Virus record (IMG/VR): IMGVR_UViG_3300046804_003423
Location: 1 to 20,111 of that record
Source of the DNA: a virus
Length of the DNA stretch: 20,111 nucleotides
Reading direction: 5' to 3' (one strand)
How positions within the stretch are numbered: the stretch's first letter is position 1; the number at the start of each line of letters is the position of its first letter. Positions 5,048 through 11,563 of the stretch are shown here, piece by piece. The translations under genes and the position numbers were made by a program. The notes under the pieces are model-generated. The model had not been told where the DNA came from, made no database searches, and saw only the letters and a program-made list of their open reading frames with translations.

Positions 5048-7273
5048 TTAAGGATAGCCAGCACCATAATCGCCATACAACGAGCGATCGAGGTGAGAAC
5101 CAACAGGGGCGGTGGAAACTGCCCCTGAAACTCTAGGTGCTGCAGATGAGCTACCACCTGAGTTGCTAACATTATTATTAATAATAACTGGGTTCAATGC
5201 TCCTGAAGCTGATGTCACAGCATTATCATTAGAACTTTGAATAGCAGTGGTTGCACTACTATTCGTTACTGGAGCAAGACCAGGAACTAGTGGCATACCG
5301 GTAATCATATCATATTCAGTACCAGGTGATACGTAAGGTGTCTGAGGTACTGCCTGAGTTCCTTGAGAAGAAGCTGTTGGAGTACCTTGCTCGCTTGGAC
5401 CTATAAACTTTTTGAGTGTATTTTTTACCATTCCATCTGGTAGTGCATCGACTATGTTAGAAGGAAGGTCTGCAAAGAATTTAGCAATACCGTTTGCAAA
5501 ATTGCCTATCTTTTCTGCAATAAAGCCAACTGGATTGAATGAGAGTACATCATCCATTGCTTTAGATAAAGTATCTCCACTGAATAAAGACATCACTTTA
5601 TCCTTAAGCCAGTTGAAGCCACCTAAAATTGTATCAACAAGATTGAACCCATCCCACCATTCCTTAAATGAATCTATCATTTTAGGAACTGCTTCGGTCA
5701 CATAATCTTTTACGTATTTTACTGTATCAATAAAACCATCAACAAAGCTACTAAACATTTTTTCAAAACTAAAAGAATTTAATATTTCTTTAGCTTTATC
5801 GAATCCAAAAAATCCTAAGACCCAAGCAGCTGCATCCTTGATCATATCAAGTGGACCAAAGATTAGTGAGTTAAATAGTCCCTTAATAGCTCCAGAAATA
5901 GCACCTACTATTCCATCTTGCTCATAGCCTTCCATTGCACCTTTAACAGTATCCCACACTGACATAACTATAGTTAAAGGAAGAGCAAGTTTACCAACAA
6001 TTTTAGCTACTGTACCAAAGATAGATCCAAACTTGGATAGACCACCAAACACAGTAGAAAATAACTCACCTATTGTTTCAACAACACCCATAATAGGTTT
6101 GAAGAACTCACCTATCTTAGAAAACACACTAGCAATTTTAGGTCCAACGGCTAATGCCAGTTCTCTAAGGTAAGCAAAAGCACCTATGATAGGTTGAATA
6201 GATTCTACTATCATATCAGCAAAGTTAGTTTTATCTAAGTAATCTCTAATATACTTTGCAGCTCTGTCAAAACCAAAGAACTCTAGTATATTAGCAAATA
6301 ATCTTCCAATTCCTGTTATAAGGAAGTCTTGGATAGTACCAAATGTTCGTAGGATAGCTGTTAGATAATCACCTTTAATTAGATCATCAAATATCTTAGA
6401 TAGATTTGTGAAGATCTTTACCCAATCTTGTTTCTCTAATGAAGCTACTATTCCCACTAAGATGGCAATAGGTATAGCTGCTTGAGCAGCAAATGCAGCC
6501 AATCCAGTAAAAATAGATCCCAAATTCTTAAACATACCTAAAATAGGTTGTAGCATTTTAGTGCTGAAACCACCTATTGAGGAAAGTATTCCTCCACCAG
6601 CTCCACCTTTACCACCCTCGCCTTTTTGCTCTAGAGCACCAGGAATTGCAGCTGCTTCTCTTTGCGCTTCAATATTTTGGGCACCTTTTCCTTTAATAGC
6701 ATCAAGGATATTGAGAAGGATTTCTTTATTGACTTCAGTAACAGCTAGAATTCCAGTCAACACCTCAACTTGCGTTGCCTGAAGTGTTTCTGCTTTACCT
6801 GGACCCTTCTTATCTCTTACAATGCTTCCTAAGGCTAAACCTAGACCTTTAAGACCTAGAGATTCATTCATAGCAGCTGCTATTCCCTTTATAGAGAAAG
6901 CACTTCCAATTGTCTGTTCTTTAATTGCAGAACCAACTGTACCAGCAACACCAGCTGCAGAAGCACCTAACGGTCCAGTAGTTTGTAGAGCAGCACCTGA
7001 TCCCTTAGATCCAGCACCCTTTTTGTTGCTAGCAGTTTCTTGTTTGATACTATCAATTACTTGTTTTATTGACTGCTTTTCTGCATCTCTGACAGCTTTG
7101 GCTTCTTTTCTTTTTTCTACAGCTGCTGCTTTTGCTTCTTTTGCTGTTTTAGCCTCTTCAGCTAAAGCCTCTTCTACAGCTTTTCTAGCTTCATCAGATA
7201 ATTTGAGATTTGCCAATTCTTCTGGCGTATATTTGCCATACCCAGATGATCTATTCGAAGGACCCTTAGCCAT
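5048..7273 (-). CDS. Tail tape measure protein (gp29-like role)
   Basis: A 741-residue protein (T4 gp29 has 590). Residues 26-80 form a charged Ala/Lys/Glu coiled coil. Glycine/alanine-rich hydrophobic stretches follow (about 103-150, 226-279 and 405-470), then amphipathic helices with two copies of an FFGFDxA motif (332-338 and 488-494). A Pro/Ser/Thr-rich linker spans 625-690, and the C-terminus is Gly/Tyr-rich (GDYGAGYP). Length, composition and position right after gp26/gp51 identify it. It sets tail length inside the tube and is probably passed into the host envelope. Its ATG overlaps the stop of the gp51 frame (TAATG), so translation is coupled to the frameshifted product. Confidence 0.88.
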   Translation of the reverse strand: MAKGPSNRSSGYGKYTPEELANLKLSDEARKAVEEALAEEAKTAKEAKAAAVEKRKEAKAVRDAEKQSIKQVIDSIKQETASNKKGAGSKGSGAALQTTGPLGASAAGVAGTVGSAIKEQTIGSAFSIKGIAAAMNESLGLKGLGLALGSIVRDKKGPGKAETLQATQVEVLTGILAVTEVNKEILLNILDAIKGKGAQNIEAQREAAAIPGALEQKGEGGKGGAGGGILSSIGGFSTKMLQPILGMFKNLGSIFTGLAAFAAQAAIPIAILVGIVASLEKQDWVKIFTNLSKIFDDLIKGDYLTAILRTFGTIQDFLITGIGRLFANILEFFGFDRAAKYIRDYLDKTNFADMIVESIQPIIGAFAYLRELALAVGPKIASVFSKIGEFFKPIMGVVETIGELFSTVFGGLSKFGSIFGTVAKIVGKLALPLTIVMSVWDTVKGAMEGYEQDGIVGAISGAIKGLFNSLIFGPLDMIKDAAAWVLGFFGFDKAKEILNSFSFEKMFSSFVDGFIDTVKYVKDYVTEAVPKMIDSFKEWWDGFNLVDTILGGFNWLKDKVMSLFSGDTLSKAMDDVLSFNPVGFIAEKIGNFANGIAKFFADLPSNIVDALPDGMVKNTLKKFIGPSEQGTPTASSQGTQAVPQTPYVSPGTEYDMITGMPLVPGLAPVTNSSATTAIQSSNDNAVTSASGALNPVIINNNVSNSGGSSSAAPRVSGAVSTAPVGSHLDRSLYGDYGAGYP
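5104..5127. other. 10-bp GC-rich hairpin with GGAA loop
   Basis: CAGGGGCGGT (5104-5113) pairs with ACTGCCCCTG (5118-5127), with one G-U, around a GGAA tetraloop as read on the + strand. It lies 57 nt past the gp32 stop, inside the 3' end of the tape measure gene. No U-tract follows on either strand, so it is not a typical intrinsic terminator. It may mark or protect the 3' end of the gp32 transcript (inference). Confidence 0.45.
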
Positions 7274-7455
7274 TATTTACTTTTCTTTCTCTGCTCTTCT
7301 ACTTCTTTGAGATGTCTAATTAATAATTCTAAGAAAAGGTCACGTTCGTATGGATACATCTCATAAACTTCTGTCAAACTATATTTATGGTGTTGGACTA
7401 GAGAAAAGAGAGTATTATAGTAGACCGCGATATTACTATATCCGGTCGTTATGTA
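7273..7455 (-). CDS. 51: gp51-like frame, made as a -1 frameshift extension of gp26
   Basis: After the slip at 7461-7455 the -1 frame encodes 60 residues, starting YITTGYSNIAVYYNTLFSLV, continuing with LTEVYEMYPYERDLFLELLI and ending EQRKKSK, with the stop overlapping the tape measure ATG. The YPYERDLFLELL pattern resembles gp51-type and other tail-assembly chaperone C-termini. The frame is closed upstream by TAA, and no ATG, GTG or TTG lies between that stop and the slip site, so its full length can be made only by frameshifting. The fusion (8144 to 7273) would have about 290 residues. By analogy with lambda gpG/gpGT it is a chaperone for the tape measure protein. The gp51 name is from similarity of motif and position. 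Confidence 0.82.
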   Translation of the reverse strand, partial: YITTGYSNIAVYYNTLFSLVQHHKYSLTEVYEMYPYERDLFLELLIRHLKEVEEQRKKSK

Positions 7456-7461
7456 AAAAAA
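7423..7461 (-). promoter_or_regulatory. Programmed -1 ribosomal frameshift signal
   Basis: Reading the minus strand, the slippery heptamer T TTT TTT (7461-7455) lies in the gp26 frame as AAT TTT TTT, two codons before the TAA. A 7-nt spacer (7454-7448) follows, then a hairpin: GACCG (7447-7443) with CGGTC (7427-7423) and GATAT (7442-7438) with ATATC (7433-7429), one bulged G and an AGTA loop. Slip site, spacer length and stimulatory stem all fit the known pattern. Confidence 0.85.
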
Positions 7462-8144
7462 TTGTTTAATCCCTTTAGAACTACTTCGAATGACTTACCA
7501 TCTTTATTCTTGAGCTTTACTGTGTGTTCTACGGATGGCATCGTTTCAAAAAAATCACGAATTTTGATCATGCTATCCATAGGAAGGCTATTAACAAATT
7601 CTTCTAATTCTTGATCAGAAAAATCGTCGTATACATTATCGTTATCGTAGATCTTATCAATACACTTGAACAGAATCTCTAGTACCGCCTGATCTTGATT
7701 TTGACTGCTTTCAATTAACTTAATTTCATTTAAGGTAGGATATCTCATCTGCACACCAATATCACCATGAACGGTGAACTTGTTGGAATGCTTAGGATTA
7801 TACTGAACTTGAATCTCATCGAGATTAACCTTGAATCTAATAACCTCTTCTGTCTCTGGTACCTTATATTCAAGATCTACTACTTCACCAACAGACTTTG
7901 ATCTTAGTTTCAAGAAAATGTATTCAATATCAAATGTCGATAATCTATCAACATCAATAGCCTCAATAACGCTATTACGGATGATTTGTTTGACGGCATT
8001 AATGATATCGTCAGAATTTTCTGAAGACTTTGCCATCATAAGAAGTTTTTCTTCTTGAACAGTGAATGGTCTTATATTCACTTCTTGCTTTGTAGAAGGA
8101 ATAGTGATAGCATATGTTGGATGCTTAATTTTAGGTAGTGCCAT
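7449..8144 (-). CDS. 26: gp26-like baseplate hub / tail assembly chaperone (zero-frame product)
   Basis: A 231-residue protein (T4 gp26 has 208) starting MALPKIKHPTYAITIPSTKQ, then IRPFTVQEEKLLMMAKSS. It has the typical LSTFDIEYIFLKLRSKSVGE segment of the T4-like gp26 family and ends at TAA 7451-7449. In T4 it is needed for hub assembly. Its place just before the tape measure gene and its frameshift link to gp51 argue for a chaperone acting on the tape measure, like lambda gpG. AGGGA about 9 nt upstream is the ribosome site. It follows the gp54-like gene after 17 nt. The family call is confident, the chaperone role is inferred. Confidence 0.88.
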   Translation of the reverse strand: MALPKIKHPTYAITIPSTKQEVNIRPFTVQEEKLLMMAKSSENSDDIINAVKQIIRNSVIEAIDVDRLSTFDIEYIFLKLRSKSVGEVVDLEYKVPETEEVIRFKVNLDEIQVQYNPKHSNKFTVHGDIGVQMRYPTLNEIKLIESSQNQDQAVLEILFKCIDKIYDNDNVYDDFSDQELEEFVNSLPMDSMIKIRDFFETMPSVEHTVKLKNKDGKSFEVVLKGLNNFFT

Positions 8145-8161
8145 TTCAAAAAGTCCCTATA

Positions 8162-8998
8162 TTAAAATAATGATAAAATAGAAGAGAATATATTTACTTG
8201 TCTCTGAATATAAATTGGTGAAGTTATGTTTAGAATCTCTCTTACATCGCTTACATTTCTATCTACTCTTGTTTGAGTATAATTGACTGCATTAGATCTT
8301 GCATTAGATCTAGCTGTAATAGTTCCTTGATCGAGTGTCTGAGCATTCCAATACTTGTAAGAGAATGTAACAGGAATTCTTACAAGAGTATCATCCATAC
8401 CCCAACCTACCTGAATATCACCAACACTGATAGGATAAGCTTCGTTGAGTGTATATTTAATCACACCCTGTTCCTTTGCAGGAGGAGGATTCTTTGGTTG
8501 ATTGGGTTGCTTATTAGCAGATCTATTTTCTTTGGTAGCTAAATTAGAAGAATTGCTCTTTGTGGTAATGTTACCTGTATCATCATAATGAATAATTTCT
8601 ACAGTACCAAAATAGTCCTTAGGGTAGGCAAGGAGGTTTGGCTTTAAACCTGCAGACTCACCATTACGAGGTGTATTCTCATTCCAATTAAAGATAGATT
8701 GCATCCACGAATGGAAGAACTTTAATACTTTTCCATCTGAATCGCAATAGAACGTAAGAGGAACATCCTGGAAGATAGGAGCATAAGGTACCTTGTTTAC
8801 GTTACCGTAACCAGTCATTCTGATTTCTTCTGTTTGTAATGCAAATCCAGGAAGGACCGCACTCTCACAAAGAAACTCAAATATTCTATCGCCCTGCTTC
8901 GAAGAAGGAGGAGTAATTCTTACTAAAAATTTAGATGCTTTGGTTAGACCGCCAACTCCGTTGACAACACCAAGCATTTCGTTGACATTAAATGCCAT
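8162..8998 (-). CDS. Tail-tube-fold baseplate protein, gp54/gp19-like
   Basis: A 278-residue protein with a tail-tube-type domain: ASKFLVRITPP (21-31), EFLCESAVLPGFALQTEEIR (41-60), the loop VPYAPIFQDVPLTFYCDSDG (70-89) and LKFFHSWMQSIFNW (92-105). A second beta part starts near 177 (GVIKYTLNEAYPISVGDIQV) and includes LVRIPVTFSYKYW. T4 gp54 (320 residues) starts tube polymerisation on the baseplate and shares the gp19 tube fold, so a gp54-type initiator is the best fit. A low-complexity Asn/Lys/Pro loop (about 141-177) is inserted between the two halves. The start overlaps the upstream gene by 11 nt. It could alternatively be another tube-like hub protein. Confidence 0.7.
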   Translation of the reverse strand: MAFNVNEMLGVVNGVGGLTKASKFLVRITPPSSKQGDRIFEFLCESAVLPGFALQTEEIRMTGYGNVNKVPYAPIFQDVPLTFYCDSDGKVLKFFHSWMQSIFNWNENTPRNGESAGLKPNLLAYPKDYFGTVEIIHYDDTGNITTKSNSSNLATKENRSANKQPNQPKNPPPAKEQGVIKYTLNEAYPISVGDIQVGWGMDDTLVRIPVTFSYKYWNAQTLDQGTITARSNARSNAVNYTQTRVDRNVSDVREILNITSPIYIQRQVNIFSSILSLF

Positions 8999-9617
8999 TT
9001 ATATACACTCTCGAATCTCTGTGAACCTGTGTCATAGTTTTCTTAGCAAATCTTTCAAGAGGTAGGAATAATGCAATGTCCCATTCATTAGCAGGAATGA
9101 GTAAAAACTTACTTTGAACATGACTGTTTAAATACTTCTTCACGCATGGTTTAAAATATTTATAGCGTGAAGCTGAGTTAAGAAACTCATATGAAGCACG
9201 AATCTTAGTAGTTTCATCGTACTTGTTATTGTTGAGCAAACCGTAAAGATTGTCCATCAACTTTGCTCTATAAAGATGGGGAATGTAGTGAAGATTCATT
9301 CCTAGGAAGCCATCTTCTTCAGCATGAAAAGGAAATACAAGAGGAAAGCGATCGTAATAAGGAAGCTCGTCTTTCATCTTAGGATTGTAATTAAACAGAT
9401 ACAGGAATCCTGGTCTAATCTGAGTTCTATTAAAAGAAGGATTCTTTCTTATGATGTTCTCAACTCTTACAGTACGAACTTCTCTTGCCTTCTCTCTATA
9501 CCAGTCACGAACCTCTGTTGATCCAGGATTCAACATACCAGTAACACCATCAGAAGTTCTTTTGTTCTGAAGAAGATTAGTGAATATTCCTGCTTGCGCA
9601 TTGTTTGCAATTGGCAT
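8988..9617 (-). CDS. gp2-like DNA end protector / virion protein
   Basis: A 209-residue basic protein with IRPGFLYLFNYNPKMKDELP and YYDRFPLVFPFHAEEDGFLG, then MNLHYIPHLYRAKLMDNLYG, and near the end EWDIALFLPLERFAKKT. Proteins with this pattern in marine T4-like phages are usually annotated as the DNA end protector gp2. In T4, gp2 binds packaged DNA ends and shields them from host RecBCD. T4 gp2 is longer (274 residues), so I give the name as a likely family only. Adjacency to gp4 (TAATG overlap at 9617), as in T4 where genes 2 and 4 are neighbours, supports it. Confidence 0.65.
   Translation of the reverse strand: MPIANNAQAGIFTNLLQNKRTSDGVTGMLNPGSTEVRDWYREKAREVRTVRVENIIRKNPSFNRTQIRPGFLYLFNYNPKMKDELPYYDRFPLVFPFHAEEDGFLGMNLHYIPHLYRAKLMDNLYGLLNNNKYDETTKIRASYEFLNSASRYKYFKPCVKKYLNSHVQSKFLLIPANEWDIALFLPLERFAKKTMTQVHRDSRVYINGI
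9157..9164 (-). promoter_or_regulatory. T4-late-type promoter box inside the gp2-like gene
   Basis: The minus strand reads exactly TATAAATA (9164 to 9157), in the sense direction of the cluster, about 160 nt before the gp54-like start. It could give extra late transcription of gp54-like, gp26/51 and the tape measure gene. Confidence 0.45.
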
Positions 9618-10060
9618 TATAGCTTATCTAATCCTAATTCTTTTTCCGTTAATACCTTGAATTGCCATTTTCTGTCTTCACAAAACTGTATCGCTGCTTT
9701 CCATTTAGCAGTATTAACACCATAAGTACGAACTTCACTGATGTATCTTCTAGAAACCTTATCGGGCTTTATAGGTGCTTTTGTTTGCTTTAGCGGTTTA
9801 ATCTCTATCAATAAAGTATTTATCTGGCCATCAGAACCTTTAGTCTTGACCCAGAAGTCTGGAAAATATCGATGTATTTTGTTATCGAGAGGGCTAACGT
9901 ATGGTATGATTACTTCTTCGGATGCCCATTGGATTACGCCAGGATGCTGATCCAAGTGTCTCATGAATCGCAATTCCCATAGACTGCGATAAATTATATT
10001 TGTAGGATTACCCCTGTACTTCTCAGGATATTTTGGTCTGAATTTGCCTTTGTACGCCAT
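9617..10060 (-). CDS. 4: gp4 head completion protein, PD-(D/E)XK nuclease fold
   Basis: The start at 10060 gives 147 residues (T4 gp4 has 150) beginning MAYKGKFRPKYPEKYRGNPT, close to the T4 start MAYSGKF. An upstream in-frame ATG at 10078 would add six residues (MWFNDS) but fits the family less well. The nuclease-like core is visible: W-E29-L in SLWELRFMRHL, D68 in HRYFPDFWV, and E86-x-K88 in LLIEIKP. T4 gp4 is added to filled heads before tail joining. Its exact enzymatic role is not settled. A minus-strand TATAAATA box at 10097-10090 lies just upstream, leaving a leader of about 24 nt. It heads the minus-strand tail cluster. Confidence 0.9.
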   Translation of the reverse strand: MAYKGKFRPKYPEKYRGNPTNIIYRSLWELRFMRHLDQHPGVIQWASEEVIIPYVSPLDNKIHRYFPDFWVKTKGSDGQINTLLIEIKPLKQTKAPIKPDKVSRRYISEVRTYGVNTAKWKAAIQFCEDRKWQFKVLTEKELGLDKL

Positions 10061-10075
10061 GCTGTCATTGAACCA

Positions 10076-10083
10076 CATAAATA
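10076..10083 (+). promoter_or_regulatory. Possible late promoter (CATAAATA) for the right-hand tail cluster
   Basis: CATAAATA differs in one base from the T4 late box. It would start transcription near 10089, 18 nt before the gp48-like ATG, and leave the AGGGG ribosome site (10097-10101) in the leader. It overlaps the face-to-face minus-strand box. Confidence 0.4.
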
Positions 10084-10089
10084 ATTAGA

Positions 10090-10097
10090 TATTTATA
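10090..10097 (-). promoter_or_regulatory. T4-late-type promoter for the minus-strand tail cluster
   Basis: The minus strand reads exactly TATAAATA (10097 to 10090) in the short divergent gap between gp4 and the gp48-like gene. A start near 10084 is predicted, just upstream of the gp4 start codon at 10060. Confidence 0.65.
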
Positions 10098-10106
10098 GGG
10101 GTTAAA

Positions 10107-10985
10107 ATGGCCGATAGTTTAGTTTTTCCAAGCAACATGACATCAGGTGGTATTCACACGAACATTTCGTTGAGAGAATACAGCCGTCCTAAACCTGGAT
10201 CTCCTGTCCAAACTAACTTGGGCGCGGTAATCATTCTACCCCTTCCTGTAGCTTTACAAGATTCTTTTAACATAGATGTAGCAAATCCTGCTTTTGATTT
10301 GCTAGGAAATGATTTCTCTCAGATTCTCAATTCTGGTAAAACATCAACAGAACAGATTGTTAATGAGATAAAGAATAACAACTTTTCTGTAAGCAAGGCA
10401 ATGGAAACTGCTCTCAAAGCAGGATCGCTGACTCCAGGTATTTCTGACACTGGACTAGGCAGACTAGGTCAAGCTAATTTTGGTGTAGTAAGAAACCCTC
10501 ACGTTACTACAATCTTTGAAGGTGTTAAATTAAAAACATACCAATTTACTTGGAGACTATCACCTCAGTCAGAAGCTGATGCAAAGAGATTAAATTCTAT
10601 CATATCAACTCTAAAGATGCTCATGCATCCTAAAAAAGCTATTGGTGGATTTGCATTGGAGTATCCTTACCTTGCTACAGTAAAATTTCAAGGATTAGAA
10701 AAGTCGATAGTTCCTAATGTTAAGGATTCTTTCATTACTGGATTACAAATCAACGGAGCTGCTTCTGGGGCACTTGCGTTCTATAGAGATGGTCAACCTC
10801 TTTCAATTGATTTAACATTATCTTTCCAAGAAATCAATATTCAAACGAGAGAAGATTTTGGTGCAACAGGTACTACTGGTGTTGAAGGTGTAGGAATAAC
10901 TTCGGGTGTATCTACTGTTTCATCGAGTGGAAACTTTGGAAGTTCAGAGATGCAGGATGAGTTTGCTGCCTATCGTCAAAACTAA
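10107..10985 (+). CDS. 48: Baseplate tail-tube protein, gp48-like (tube cap)
   Basis: A 292-residue protein. The core segment NPHVTTIFEGVKLKTYQFTW (about 131-150) followed by RLSPQSEADAKRLNSIISTL is the typical tube-fold loop and helix of gp48/gp54-type baseplate tube proteins. The N-terminus (residues 15-60) and a Ser/Gly/Thr-rich tail (after 255) look flexible. T4 gp48 (364 residues) caps the hub and precedes gp54 on the tube axis. Because another tube-fold protein is encoded at 8162-8998, the two presumably divide the gp48 and gp54 roles; which is which is inferred. AGGGG at 10097 is the ribosome site. First gene of the long + strand late unit. Confidence 0.75.
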   Translation: MADSLVFPSNMTSGGIHTNISLREYSRPKPGSPVQTNLGAVIILPLPVALQDSFNIDVANPAFDLLGNDFSQILNSGKTSTEQIVNEIKNNNFSVSKAMETALKAGSLTPGISDTGLGRLGQANFGVVRNPHVTTIFEGVKLKTYQFTWRLSPQSEADAKRLNSIISTLKMLMHPKKAIGGFALEYPYLATVKFQGLEKSIVPNVKDSFITGLQINGAASGALAFYRDGQPLSIDLTLSFQEINIQTREDFGATGTTGVEGVGITSGVSTVSSSGNFGSSEMQDEFAAYRQN

Positions 10986-10999
10986 TGGAATAAAATTAA

Positions 11000-11563
11000 A
11001 TGTCTATATTTGATTACTATCCTAAGGTACAATACAATAATATAACTGCAGTAAACATCCTCTCTGAAGCAGAGATTATGCAGAGTTATCTGCAAAATAT
11101 TAATTTATTTTATAAGTATTTGATAAGAGATGGTGAAAGACCAGATACTGTTGCTTACAAAGAGTATGGCGATTCTTCACTTGACTGGGTTATCTTATTA
11201 GCAAATGGTATTGTCGATCCTTACAAAGATTGGCCAATGGAGTATAGCCAATTTGTAAGATACCTCGAAGACAAATACAACACAGCAGCTGAGAAATTAG
11301 CTTCTCCTTCTATTGATTCTTCTGTAAAGTATTATTACTATACTGGTCTTACTTCAGATAGTCAAGAAACAATTAATTCTTATAATTATACTCTTACTCC
11401 TTATACCTATCAGCAGCTAGGATCTCCTGGAGGTTGGACTGCAAAAACAATTTGGGATTATGAGAGTGAGATAAACGAATCAAAAAGAGAGATAAAGATT
11501 CTTAGACCTGCTTACATAAGTGACTTCAAGCAGCAATTAAGAGATCTGTTCGTTAATGGCTAA
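11000..11563 (+). CDS. 53: gp53-like baseplate wedge protein
   Basis: A 187-residue protein (T4 gp53 has 196). It begins MSIFDYYPKVQYNN. The diagnostic segment is RPDTVAYKEYGDSSLDWVIL followed by LANGIVDPYKDWPM, matching the wedge protein 53 family, where the equivalent T4 stretch reads YGNPQLYWVLLMCNDNYDPY. The C-terminal part ESKREIKILRPAYISDFKQQ is the conserved closing helix. gp53 clamps wedges together around the hub during baseplate assembly. It lies 14 nt after the gp48-like gene and overlaps the hub gene by 8 nt. Confidence 0.9.
   Translation: MSIFDYYPKVQYNNITAVNILSEAEIMQSYLQNINLFYKYLIRDGERPDTVAYKEYGDSSLDWVILLANGIVDPYKDWPMEYSQFVRYLEDKYNTAAEKLASPSIDSSVKYYYYTGLTSDSQETINSYNYTLTPYTYQQLGSPGGWTAKTIWDYESEINESKREIKILRPAYISDFKQQLRDLFVNG

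Noticed and set aside
5104-5127. Intrinsic terminator for gp32
   Set aside because: The stem is strong but no U-run follows on either strand, so it is listed only as a hairpin.
6822-7310. A 162-codon plus-strand ORF opposite the N-terminus of the tape measure gene
   Set aside because: Its Ala/Pro/Ser/Leu-rich translation is the antisense shadow of the Ala/Lys/Glu-rich coiled coil of the tape measure protein. No ribosome site or neighbouring gene context supports it.
7382-7389. Late-like box CATAAATA on the minus strand inside the gp51 frame, upstream of the tape measure gene
   Set aside because: One mismatch, lies within coding sequence, and no other support. Such near matches are expected by chance in AT-rich DNA.
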